Source: Treponema sp. UBA3813 (lineage in GTDB: Bacteria; Spirochaetota; Spirochaetia; Treponematales; Treponemataceae). From it: 32,759 nucleotides of DNA. Positions 1 to 6,813 of this stretch are shown in pieces (position 1 is the first letter of the stretch; each line of letters starts with the position of its first letter). The notes under the pieces were generated by a model. That model was not told where the DNA came from and searched no databases. It was given only the letters and a program-made list of their open reading frames with translations. The stretch lies in contig DFEB01000049.1 of the NCBI GenBank assembly GCA_002368605.1, forward strand, positions 1 through 32,759. The letters are read 5' to 3'. A program made the translations under genes and the position numbers.

Positions 1-1388
1 TTTCTGGTGACGCGCAGAGAATAGAACAGCTGGGATGGATGATTACGCTTAAAATCATTGATGATAAGGAAGCTGAAATGGAGCTTATCAGCGATAATTA
101 TGTTTCTGTGATTCCGAGCGAGCTGCAGTGGAGGAACTGGGCGGCAGACAGTGAAGGTATGACTGGGGATGCGCTTAAGGATTTTGTTGATAATAAGCTT
201 TTTCCCGGTTTGCAGAATCTGGATGTTTCTACCGGCAACAAGCGGGCTGTTTTGATTCGTGATATTTTTGCGGGCACAAACAACTACATGAAAAACGGAA
301 CTATAATCCGCCAGGTTGTAAACAAGCTTAATGAAATTGATTTTAATGCCAGCGAAGACCGTCACATGTTCGGCGATATTTACGAAGGTCTTTTGCGTGA
401 TTTGCAGAGTGCCGGAAACTACGGTGAGTTTTACACTCCGCGCGCTGTTACAGAAATTATGACAGAGATTATTAATCCGCGTCTTGGCGAAAAAGTGCTT
501 GACCCTGCTTGTGGTACCGGCGGCTTTTTGACGAGTGCAATTGAAAATATCAGAAAGCAGGATGTTCATTCTGTTGAAGATTTGAAGGTGCTTGAAGAAA
601 CAATTCGTGGTCAGGAACTTAAACCGCTTCCTTTTATGCTTTGTGTTACAAACCTTATTCTGCATGATATTGAAGTTCCGAATGTTATGAACATGGACAG
701 CCTGAACCGCGAGTATACAAGCATCGGCGCAAAAGAACGTGTTGATGTTATCCTTGCTAATCCACCTTTTGGTGCCAGCGTTTCTGATGGTGTGGAAACA
801 AATTATCCTGCTGCATTCAGAACTACAGAAAGCGCAGATTTGTTTTTGCTCTTGATGATTCGATATTTGCGTGATGGCCTGCCTGACGGCAAGGCAGGTG
901 GCCGTGCTGCAATTGTTTTGCCTGATGGCTCGTTGACCGGCGACGGTGTAAAACAGAGAATCCGCGAAGAGTTCTTGACTCAGTGTAACGTGCACACAAT
1001 TGTGCGTTTGCCTAATTCTGTTTTCCAGCCTTATGCTAGTGTTGCTACAAATCTCTTGTTTTTTACAAAGGGCGAGCCTACTAAAGAAATCTGGTACTGG
1101 GAACACAAGCTGCCGGAAGGTCAGAAATCTTATTCAAAAACAAAGCCGATTCAGAAGAGCGAGTTTGCTTCTCTTAAAGAATGGTGGGACAAGCGAGTCG
1201 AAAACGAACAGGCATGGAAAGTTCCTGTAGAAAAGATTGCCGAAAGCGGATGGAATCTTGATATTAAAAATCCATTTGTGAAGGAAGAGGAAGTTACTCA
1301 TACAACTGCAGAACTGCTGGATATGCTTAGCGTGTCGTTTAAGAAAAGCGAAGAGTTGATTGAGGAATTGAAGAAAGAATTGAAATAA
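1..1388 (+). CDS. hsdM: Type I restriction-modification DNA methyltransferase (M subunit), 5' end cut by window
   Basis: N6-adenine methylase subunit of a type I restriction-modification complex, which normally works with HsdS (specificity) and HsdR (cleavage). The frame is open from the first bases: codons from position 3 read SGDAQRIEQLGW directly before the first visible ATG (39). This is typical internal HsdM_N sequence, so the true start lies upstream. Numbering from that ATG, SAM-binding motif I DPACGTGGFL is at residues 155-164 and catalytic motif IV NPPF at 241-244. The conserved QSAGNYGEFYTPR stretch precedes motif I, and the C-terminus is a Glu/Lys-rich coiled coil. Residues 281-287 (LPDGKAG) look like an extra in-frame insertion encoded by a perfect hairpin at 878-898. 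No hsdS or hsdR follows; an unrelated ABC operon begins 56 bp later, so partners, if any, are upstream. Confidence 0.93.
   Translation, partial: SGDAQRIEQLGWMITLKIIDDKEAEMELISDNYVSVIPSELQWRNWAADSEGMTGDALKDFVDNKLFPGLQNLDVSTGNKRAVLIRDIFAGTNNYMKNGTIIRQVVNKLNEIDFNASEDRHMFGDIYEGLLRDLQSAGNYGEFYTPRAVTEIMTEIINPRLGEKVLDPACGTGGFLTSAIENIRKQDVHSVEDLKVLEETIRGQELKPLPFMLCVTNLILHDIEVPNVMNMDSLNREYTSIGAKERVDVILANPPFGASVSDGVETNYPAAFRTTESADLFLLLMIRYLRDGLPDGKAGGRAAIVLPDGSLTGDGVKQRIREEFLTQCNVHTIVRLPNSVFQPYASVATNLLFFTKGEPTKEIWYWEHKLPEGQKSYSKTKPIQKSEFASLKEWWDKRVENEQAWKVPVEKIAESGWNLDIKNPFVKEEEVTHTTAELLDMLSVSFKKSEELIEELKKELK
878..898. repeat. Hairpin element inside hsdM
   Basis: A perfect 7-bp stem (CCTGCCT / AGGCAGG) encloses a 7-nt loop. 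It coincides with codons for LPDGKAG, between RDG and GRAAIVLPDG, where HsdM relatives as I remember them run directly from KDG to GRAA. It is best read as a 21-bp in-frame palindromic insertion. Alignment to homologues is the deciding test. Confidence 0.55.
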
Positions 1389-1443
1389 AGCCTTAATGCT
1401 CATTTTTTCAATATTCGATTTCCAACTTAAAGGAACTACCATT

Positions 1444-2286
1444 ATGATCCAACTAACAAACTTCACCAAATCCTACTCCTCAAAATCGTCCTTCGCAGTA
1501 TCGGACATAAACATGACCTGCGAGAAGGGTTGCATCACAGGCATTCTTGGCCTTAACGGAGCGGGCAAAACCACAATCCTAAAAGCCATCACCGCCCGCC
1601 ACTTTGCCACAAGCGGGAGCGTTCTTGTCGAAGGAATAGAAGCCAGCGAAAACGCCGAGCAGGTTCGGAATCTCACAGGTTTTGTAGAAGAAGAGCCAAA
1701 ACTCCCCGGCGAATACACAGTAGAAGAGTATCTGAACATGGTCGCAAGCCTTCATGGTCAGAAAATGCCCTGCATGGATGCAGGGACAAGAGCAAAGAGA
1801 GAATTTTCTGAAAGAAAATTCTCGTACGAATCAAAAAATCCACGGACGGATTTTTTGTTCGAATCATCTGCGTCCATCTGCGTTAATCCGCGTCTAATTG
1901 AATCTCTTTCCCTTAAAGAAATCTTCCACAAAAAGATAAAAACTCTCTCCAAAGGGCAGCGTCAGCGTGTCAATTTCGCACAAGCACTCATCTATAACCC
2001 AAAGGTTTTGGTTTTGGACGAGCCAGCCTCTGGCCTTGACCCGGCCCAAATCATTAACATGCGCTCTCTCGTAAAGTCGCTCAAAGCCGACCACACGATT
2101 TTGCTTTCTACTCATCTCATGCAGGAAGTCGATTCGCTTTGCGACAAGGTTTACATCCTTCATCAGGGAAAAATCGCCGCAAGCGGAAGGCCAGAAGAAA
2201 TCGCTTCCCAATTCAAGTGTAAAAACCTTGAGGAAGCCTTCTTTAAAATCACCAGCGCGAGTGATATAGTAGGGGAGCAAAAATGA
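1444..2286 (+). CDS. ABC transporter ATP-binding protein (GldA/CcmA-like) with internal insertion
   Basis: ATPase of an ABC-2 type exporter, presumed partner of the membrane protein encoded next. I start it at ATG 1444 (MIQLTNF), not the upstream in-frame ATG at 1396. AAAGGA at 1429-1434 sits 9 nt before 1444, and homology starts there. Motifs from that start: Walker A GLNGAGKT (36-43), signature LSKGQ (168-172), Walker B VLVLDEP (188-194), D-loop SGLD (196-199), H-loop STH (222-224). Between the helical subdomain start (ASLHGQK) and LIESLSLKE lie about 43 residues (108-150) where related ATPases have roughly 10-15. This stretch is encoded by consecutive hairpins and 10-bp repeats and is probably an inserted repeat element. 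The catalytic motifs are intact, so the protein may still work. Its stop overlaps the next gene's ATG by 4 nt. Confidence 0.9.
   Translation: MIQLTNFTKSYSSKSSFAVSDINMTCEKGCITGILGLNGAGKTTILKAITARHFATSGSVLVEGIEASENAEQVRNLTGFVEEEPKLPGEYTVEEYLNMVASLHGQKMPCMDAGTRAKREFSERKFSYESKNPRTDFLFESSASICVNPRLIESLSLKEIFHKKIKTLSKGQRQRVNFAQALIYNPKVLVLDEPASGLDPAQIINMRSLVKSLKADHTILLSTHLMQEVDSLCDKVYILHQGKIAASGRPEEIASQFKCKNLEEAFFKITSASDIVGEQK
1765..1894. repeat. Composite palindromic repeat inserted in frame in the ABC ATPase gene
   Basis: Three successive hairpins: CCCTGCAT/ATGCAGGG with a 2-nt loop (1768-1785), GAGAATTTTCT/AGAAAATTCTC with a 3-nt loop (1799-1823), and AAAAAATCC/GGATTTTTT with a 6-nt loop (1833-1856). 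Three 10-bp tandem units follow (ATCTGCGTCC, ATCTGCGTTA, ATCCGCGTCT; 1865-1894). The segment keeps the reading frame and has no stop. I recall ATCTGCGTCCATCTGCG-type phrases as dispersed repeats in other bacteria but cannot check that here. Confidence 0.7.
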
Positions 2287-4460
2287 AAAAATTTCTTCCC
2301 CTTTACAAATCCGCGCTTTTTTCATACCTGATTGACCCGCTTTTTTATGTCTCGTCCTTACTCACGATTCTTTTCTGTGCATTCAGGTTCTTTTTCGGCT
2401 CAAAATTTTTCGTGGCAGGGTTAGGCTCCACAGACTTGCGCCCATTTTTCAATTCTGTTCCCATCATTTCAATCCTCACGATTCCTCTTCTCACATTCAG
2501 GCTTCGCAGTCTTCTTCTCGACGATTCTCTCCCGGTCAAGTCTTTCCAAAGATTTTTCGCGCTCGCCACGGCCTCTTTCACGGCTTTTTTCCTTCCGATT
2601 CTTCTTCTGATTTCGATTCCGCTTTCTGTTTTGCGTTTTGGCTCTGTGGAGCCTGGTCAGTGCCTTGCGGGATTTCTGGGGCTTTTCCTCTACGGATTTT
2701 CTGCCGCCTCGCTTTCGGCATTTTTCTTTGCGATTTTTTATTCTTCACCGGCACTTCCGCTGATTTTTTCGGCTGTCGTTCTTGCTCTCGTCAATTTTCT
2801 TCATCTTCTGCCTCTTTATGTGAAGACAGGCTCGCTTCTCGCATTTTTCTGCAAGGCTTTTTCTTTCGCCTGGCATTTCGATTCCTTCTCAAAGGGAATT
2901 CTGGATTCCCGAAATTTCTTCTATTATATAGCCGCTTCGTTCGTGCTTCTTTTGCTTTCGGCACATTTTGAATACAAACGGCTCGGTAAAAAATCTTCCC
3001 GACTCACGATTCTGCTTTTCACGATGATTCTCCTTTTCCTTTCGGCTTCTTCACAAAATCTTTATTTCAGATTCGATTTGACAAGGGAAAAGCAGTTCAC
3101 GGTCTCGCGCACGAGCAAAAATCTTCTTTCCGCTCTTGAAAGTGACCTTCGTATCACATATTTTCGTTCCGCTGAGCTTAAAAATCTTTACCCGCAGACT
3201 GAAGATGTAGCCGAATTTTTACAGGATTATGCTTCGAGCCAGAAAAATATCACGCTCACACTCGAAAAGGCTGATGAAGAAAAACTCAAGGCCTTGGGTA
3301 TTCAGGGCCAGCAAATAAGGCACGACAACGGCACAAAAACAGAATTCGTCACGGTCTATTCGGCTGTCCTTCTGCAGTATCTCGAAAAGTCCTCGATTAT
3401 TCCCTTTGTCCTCTCAACCCAGACTCTTGAATATGATTTGAGCCAGCGAGTTCAGCAATTTATCACCCAAAAAGAAAGAAAACTTTACCTTTTATGCGGT
3501 AACGGACGCACGATTGAAGAATCTTACATGTATGTTCCGGCCTGGCTTGAAAACCGGGGCTTTACGGTCGAAGTCCTTAATGACTTTACGGCCACCGAAG
3601 TTCTCAGAAATTTAACCGCTGACGACCAAATCGCCATTTTCGGCACAAAAGATTTTTCTCAGGAAGAAGCGATTCTTATAGAAAACGCGATTGAAAAGGG
3701 CTGCAAGGCATTTTTTGCGGCAAGCCCGTATCACACTACGATTGAAGACGAATGGAAAATCTCAAAGCCCCAGAACGACCTGCTTATTTCCTATCTCAAC
3801 GGAAAGGGTTTTGCATTTGAGAATGCGCTGGTCGAAGACATCTCCTGCTATCCGCTCACAATGCAAAGCGGCGAGGGGAACACAGCCGAATATACAACGC
3901 AGAATTATCCTCTTTGGGTGGCCCTGCAGAATCAAAAAGAAGCGAAGCAGGGCGCGACAATCTTTTGGGCAAGTCCCCTTGCTCTTTACAATGATGCCGA
4001 GCCGCTTTTGTTCACGACCAATCTTGCCTGGCTTCAAAAGCCCGCTCCAAACGCAAATGAAGATTTATTTCTCACAAATCCCTTCACGCTCCCCAAAACA
4101 GCAGCCCAAAGTGATTCTCAGACCGGGCAATTCGTAGTAGCCGCCAAAAAAGGAAATATCTCGCTCGTCTCAGACCAGTTTTTCGTCTCAAGCCTCATGA
4201 CAGGCTTCATTTCAGGCGAAAGTACGGGCGACTTCAGAAACTACGACTATCTTACAAAGGAACTTTTGAATCTCCGTGGAGAAGAGGAGCTTTCCGATCT
4301 CATGCAAAAATCCGCCCCAATCACGGCATTGTATAAAATCACGGACGCCTCCCAGTTCAATTCCGCAAGAAAAGTCACAATCGCGCTGAATTTTGGCATT
4401 CTCCCGCTTCTGATTCTGGCTTTTTTTGTTTTCATTCAGCTAAAGAGGAGGGGAAAATAA
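2283..4460 (+). CDS. ABC-2 permease fused to GldG-like auxiliary domain
   Basis: Membrane component of the ABC system. The N-terminal ~235 residues hold about six hydrophobic segments (roughly 18-40, 58-76, 93-116, 128-150, 155-178, 212-230), as in an ABC-2/GldF-type permease. A further membrane segment (~238-256) leads into a large extracytoplasmic region beginning FDLTREKQFTVS. Its pattern is that of the GldG/ABC_transp_aux family, with the DLTREKQFT-like opening and the later ERKLYLLCGNG strand typical of it. A final membrane helix lies near the C-terminus, followed by KRRGK. GldF and GldG are separate proteins in gliding bacteroidetes; here they are one 725-residue chain. The start overlaps the ATPase gene by 4 nt, with GGGAG upstream. 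DUF4340, the usual companion of this family, is encoded at 8639. The substrate is unknown and I do not infer gliding. Confidence 0.82.
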   Translation: MKKFLPLYKSALFSYLIDPLFYVSSLLTILFCAFRFFFGSKFFVAGLGSTDLRPFFNSVPIISILTIPLLTFRLRSLLLDDSLPVKSFQRFFALATASFTAFFLPILLLISIPLSVLRFGSVEPGQCLAGFLGLFLYGFSAASLSAFFFAIFYSSPALPLIFSAVVLALVNFLHLLPLYVKTGSLLAFFCKAFSFAWHFDSFSKGILDSRNFFYYIAASFVLLLLSAHFEYKRLGKKSSRLTILLFTMILLFLSASSQNLYFRFDLTREKQFTVSRTSKNLLSALESDLRITYFRSAELKNLYPQTEDVAEFLQDYASSQKNITLTLEKADEEKLKALGIQGQQIRHDNGTKTEFVTVYSAVLLQYLEKSSIIPFVLSTQTLEYDLSQRVQQFITQKERKLYLLCGNGRTIEESYMYVPAWLENRGFTVEVLNDFTATEVLRNLTADDQIAIFGTKDFSQEEAILIENAIEKGCKAFFAASPYHTTIEDEWKISKPQNDLLISYLNGKGFAFENALVEDISCYPLTMQSGEGNTAEYTTQNYPLWVALQNQKEAKQGATIFWASPLALYNDAEPLLFTTNLAWLQKPAPNANEDLFLTNPFTLPKTAAQSDSQTGQFVVAAKKGNISLVSDQFFVSSLMTGFISGESTGDFRNYDYLTKELLNLRGEEELSDLMQKSAPITALYKITDASQFNSARKVTIALNFGILPLLILAFFVFIQLKRRGK

Positions 4461-4507
4461 TGACAGTCGGAATTTACGGCAGAATGTATATGGGAGCAGA
4501 AAAATGA
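4460..4507 (+). CDS. Micro-ORF, 15 residues, coupled on both sides
   Basis: The peptide MTVGIYGRMYMGAEK has a strong Shine-Dalgarno (AGAGGAGGGG, about 4444-4453) 6 nt upstream. Its ATG shares the last base of the preceding gene's TAA (TAATG), and its TGA overlaps the next gene's ATG (ATGA, 4504-4507). It carries the GGGAG ribosome binding site of the next gene inside it. The arrangement fits a translational coupler or leader peptide. It is too short for homology-based support, so chance remains possible. Confidence 0.45.
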   Translation: MTVGIYGRMYMGAEK

Positions 4508-5448
4508 AAAAAACGATTGCAGCAATCACATTGCTCGCATCTTTGTGTGCGAATATCTTTGCGGACGGAAAGCCTTCCTGGTATACGGAAGAAGTGCTGG
4601 TGAGCGAAATGGAAATCAGGCGCAAGAATTCCGAAGGCGTATATGCTGACTTTATCGACAGGACATTTTCTGCCTGCGCGCATGTTCGTGTTACAGATGA
4701 AATCCAGTCACTTGAAGAAGCACGCGCAAAAGCTGAAAAAGCCGCTTCGGAAAAACTCGATTCATATTTTAAGGACCACAAAGAAAATGATGCACTCAAA
4801 GGAAAGCATGAACTGTACAGCTGGAGCTATGATTATTCCCTTGAAAACGGCGGAGCCTATGTTCAGGTTCAGGTTGTAGTCAAAAAAGAAAAGCCAAAGG
4901 TAACTTCAGCAGCTTTATCGACGGATTCGAAAAAAAATCTTTCAGAGAATTCTAATATAGGCTCCCGCATAATCAGCTATGATTCAGAACGCATGACCCT
5001 CGTTGACAAAATTAATTTTGCGTCAGAAGAAGCCTTGGAATCCCACAAAGTCTCCCTTACCACAAAAGAAGATGAAAACGGAAACAAAATAAGCAAATAT
5101 TCAAAGACAAAGCAGGCATTTTATTATCCGGACGGAGTTTTAATTCATGATACTACTTACAATCTTACAGACACCCTTTTTCAGTTCAATCTTAAGAATA
5201 CCGTAAAAGGCCGCAAAACCCTGATTGTAATCAGAATTGATACCCTATACGACAACGATGAAATAGTGCTTTCATACAAAGGACAGGACTATAAATCAAA
5301 AATCGATAAAGACACGAAAAACCGCTGGCGTAATATCGTTTTTGAGATTGAAGAAGGCACCATTAGCGAATACAACCCGCAGTTTTTTATCAGGGAGTCA
5401 AAATCCAAGCAGGTAATCGGAAGTATTTTTGTTTACCAGTTATTGTAA
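4504..5448 (+). CDS. Exported protein of unknown function, LPP20-like N-terminal region
   Basis: Not recognised as a named protein. A clear signal peptide (MKKTIAAITLLASLCANIFA, cleavage before DGKPSW) predicts export. The mature start PSWYTEEVL, followed by a helix EARAKAEKAASEKLDSYF and then a strand YVQVQVVVKKE, resembles the layout of LPP20-type domains and the C-terminal part of the next gene's product. The remaining ~200 residues are polar, beta-rich and without obvious catalytic motifs. It lies between the permease and a lipoprotein with short spacing and a GGGAG ribosome binding site, so it is probably co-transcribed with the ABC system. The LPP20 likeness is tentative. Confidence 0.8.
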   Translation: MKKTIAAITLLASLCANIFADGKPSWYTEEVLVSEMEIRRKNSEGVYADFIDRTFSACAHVRVTDEIQSLEEARAKAEKAASEKLDSYFKDHKENDALKGKHELYSWSYDYSLENGGAYVQVQVVVKKEKPKVTSAALSTDSKKNLSENSNIGSRIISYDSERMTLVDKINFASEEALESHKVSLTTKEDENGNKISKYSKTKQAFYYPDGVLIHDTTYNLTDTLFQFNLKNTVKGRKTLIVIRIDTLYDNDEIVLSYKGQDYKSKIDKDTKNRWRNIVFEIEEGTISEYNPQFFIRESKSKQVIGSIFVYQLL

Positions 5449-5464
5449 TTTTTAAAGAGGAAAA

Positions 5465-6715
5465 ATGAAAAGAGACTTCTACATTAAAGCACTGTTTCTA
5501 GCCTTCGCTTTAGCCTTGTTTTCCTGCGCCTCAGTTCCGAAAACAGTTTTTCCGCCCGATGGAATCTATTCCTACGATTTTGAGCGCTATGTCGATTGCG
5601 TTGAGGTCACGGCAATGTACAAGGCCTACGGGCTGGACGCTTACCAGAACATCCTAAAAAAATCTTATGGAAACGCTGTTCTCATGCAGGCAGGGACTTT
5701 CGTCGAGCCTGAGACAAGGATTCTGATTTCAATCTCACCGACCGGGGAAGTCACAAGCCCCCAAAATCCCTCAATCACGGGAATTTACAAAAAGAACGGC
5801 GATTTTTTCTTTCAGGGATATTATGAGGAAAACTCTCAGATTTCAAAAATCACCATCAACGGAAGGCTTCTTCTTACAAAAGAGAGCGACCGGGCATCAG
5901 AAGATTTTGACGGCGACTTTATCCTGACCGATAACGGAAGCGAACGAAAGCAGAAAGTCAGAATCGAAAAGGGTCTTTATCTCTGGGAATACGAGGAAAA
6001 AGAGGAGGGCGATTTTGAAACATGGCCCGTTATTGTCTCTTCTGACGGAAGATTTCATTCCGGCTTTGACATGACCGTTCGCTCCGGCGTTAAGAATATG
6101 AGCGACATGCTCGTCTCAAGCACATGCGAATCTTACGGAAAAGTAAAAGCTGACGGAAGCATTCAGGTTCAGACAATCACGAAAAATTACGGAAGCGGGC
6201 AGAACGGGGAAGAAGAAAGGACTGACTTTTCAGGAGTCCGCGGAAGCGAGAATTTAAGCCAGATTTCAAAAGAAAAATCCACTGACTCAAAAATCAAAAG
6301 GACACTCACAAAAACAAGCGGAAAAATGCAGGTTCCCAAAAAAGAGAATCCGCCTGAATGGTACGCGGACTTCATCCCCAACGACAGCGATTTCCTTTAC
6401 GGCTCGGCAAGAAAATCTCATGCCGACAAGGAAACCGCCCTCAGAATCGCCGAGCTTACCGCAGTATCACAGATAAAATCCAGCCTTGTCCAGAAAATTC
6501 TATCCAAGTCCGAGGCAGAAAAATCAATGATACAGGAAGGGGATGGCAAAACAAAAGCCGAATCAAGATTCTTCCGGACTGCAGAAACTTTTTCTTTGAT
6601 GAAGATTCCCTATGAAGTGGCTGAAAGTTTTTACGACGAAAAGACAGGCACGGCTTATGTTGTGGTAAGGCTGGGCCGAAGCCTAGCAGAAAATATTTTG
6701 GAGGGGGAAAAATGA
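5465..6715 (+). CDS. Lipoprotein with C-terminal LPP20-like domain
   Basis: The signal sequence has a spirochaete-type lipobox, LFSC, with the lipidated cysteine at residue 21, so the product is probably membrane-anchored. Residues ~25-290 have no recognised domain; they include acidic and Ser/Lys-rich stretches. The last ~120 residues (PEWYADFIPNDSDFLYGSAR, then an Ala-rich helix, then YVVVRLGRS) follow the pattern of the LPP20 lipoprotein family. The gene sits 16 bp after its neighbour with an AAAGAGGA ribosome binding site. Its TGA overlaps the ATG of a 33-codon ORF. Shared PxWY motifs suggest it and the 4504 product are distant relatives acting in the same envelope process, which is an inference. 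Confidence 0.82.
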   Translation: MKRDFYIKALFLAFALALFSCASVPKTVFPPDGIYSYDFERYVDCVEVTAMYKAYGLDAYQNILKKSYGNAVLMQAGTFVEPETRILISISPTGEVTSPQNPSITGIYKKNGDFFFQGYYEENSQISKITINGRLLLTKESDRASEDFDGDFILTDNGSERKQKVRIEKGLYLWEYEEKEEGDFETWPVIVSSDGRFHSGFDMTVRSGVKNMSDMLVSSTCESYGKVKADGSIQVQTITKNYGSGQNGEEERTDFSGVRGSENLSQISKEKSTDSKIKRTLTKTSGKMQVPKKENPPEWYADFIPNDSDFLYGSARKSHADKETALRIAELTAVSQIKSSLVQKILSKSEAEKSMIQEGDGKTKAESRFFRTAETFSLMKIPYEVAESFYDEKTGTAYVVVRLGRSLAENILEGEK

Positions 6716-6813
6716 AAGTTATTTCTAAGAAAAGCATCGTATTATTTTTGGGTTGCATGATTTGTTCGGCAGCAAATTTGTCAAAACAGAGTAAGAGGAG
6801 AAAAAGTCAATGA
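6712..6813 (+). CDS. Small exported or lipoprotein-like peptide, 33 residues
   Basis: The ORF starts MKVISKKSIVLFLGCMICSA and ends in a basic Lys/Arg/Ser tail. It has the charged N-terminus and hydrophobic core of a signal peptide and a possible lipobox (LFLGC, Cys15). GGAGGGGG about 4 nt upstream is one of the strongest ribosome binding sites in the window. Its ATG overlaps the TGA of the preceding gene, and its TGA overlaps the ATG of the following gene (both ATGA), the signature of coupled translation. The next gene's GAGGAG site lies inside it. It may be a real small membrane peptide, a coupling leader, or the decayed start of a lost lipoprotein gene. Confidence 0.5.
   Translation: MKVISKKSIVLFLGCMICSAANLSKQSKRRKSQ

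Noticed and set aside
1-1388. Phase-variable or complete type I restriction locus
   Set aside because: Only hsdM is visible, no inverted repeats or specificity genes are in the window, and the gene is cut by the window edge.
1396-1443. Upstream in-frame ATG (1396) as start of the ABC ATPase
   Set aside because: No ribosome binding site, the extra 16 residues do not resemble ATPase N-termini, and AAAGGA is well placed before ATG 1444.
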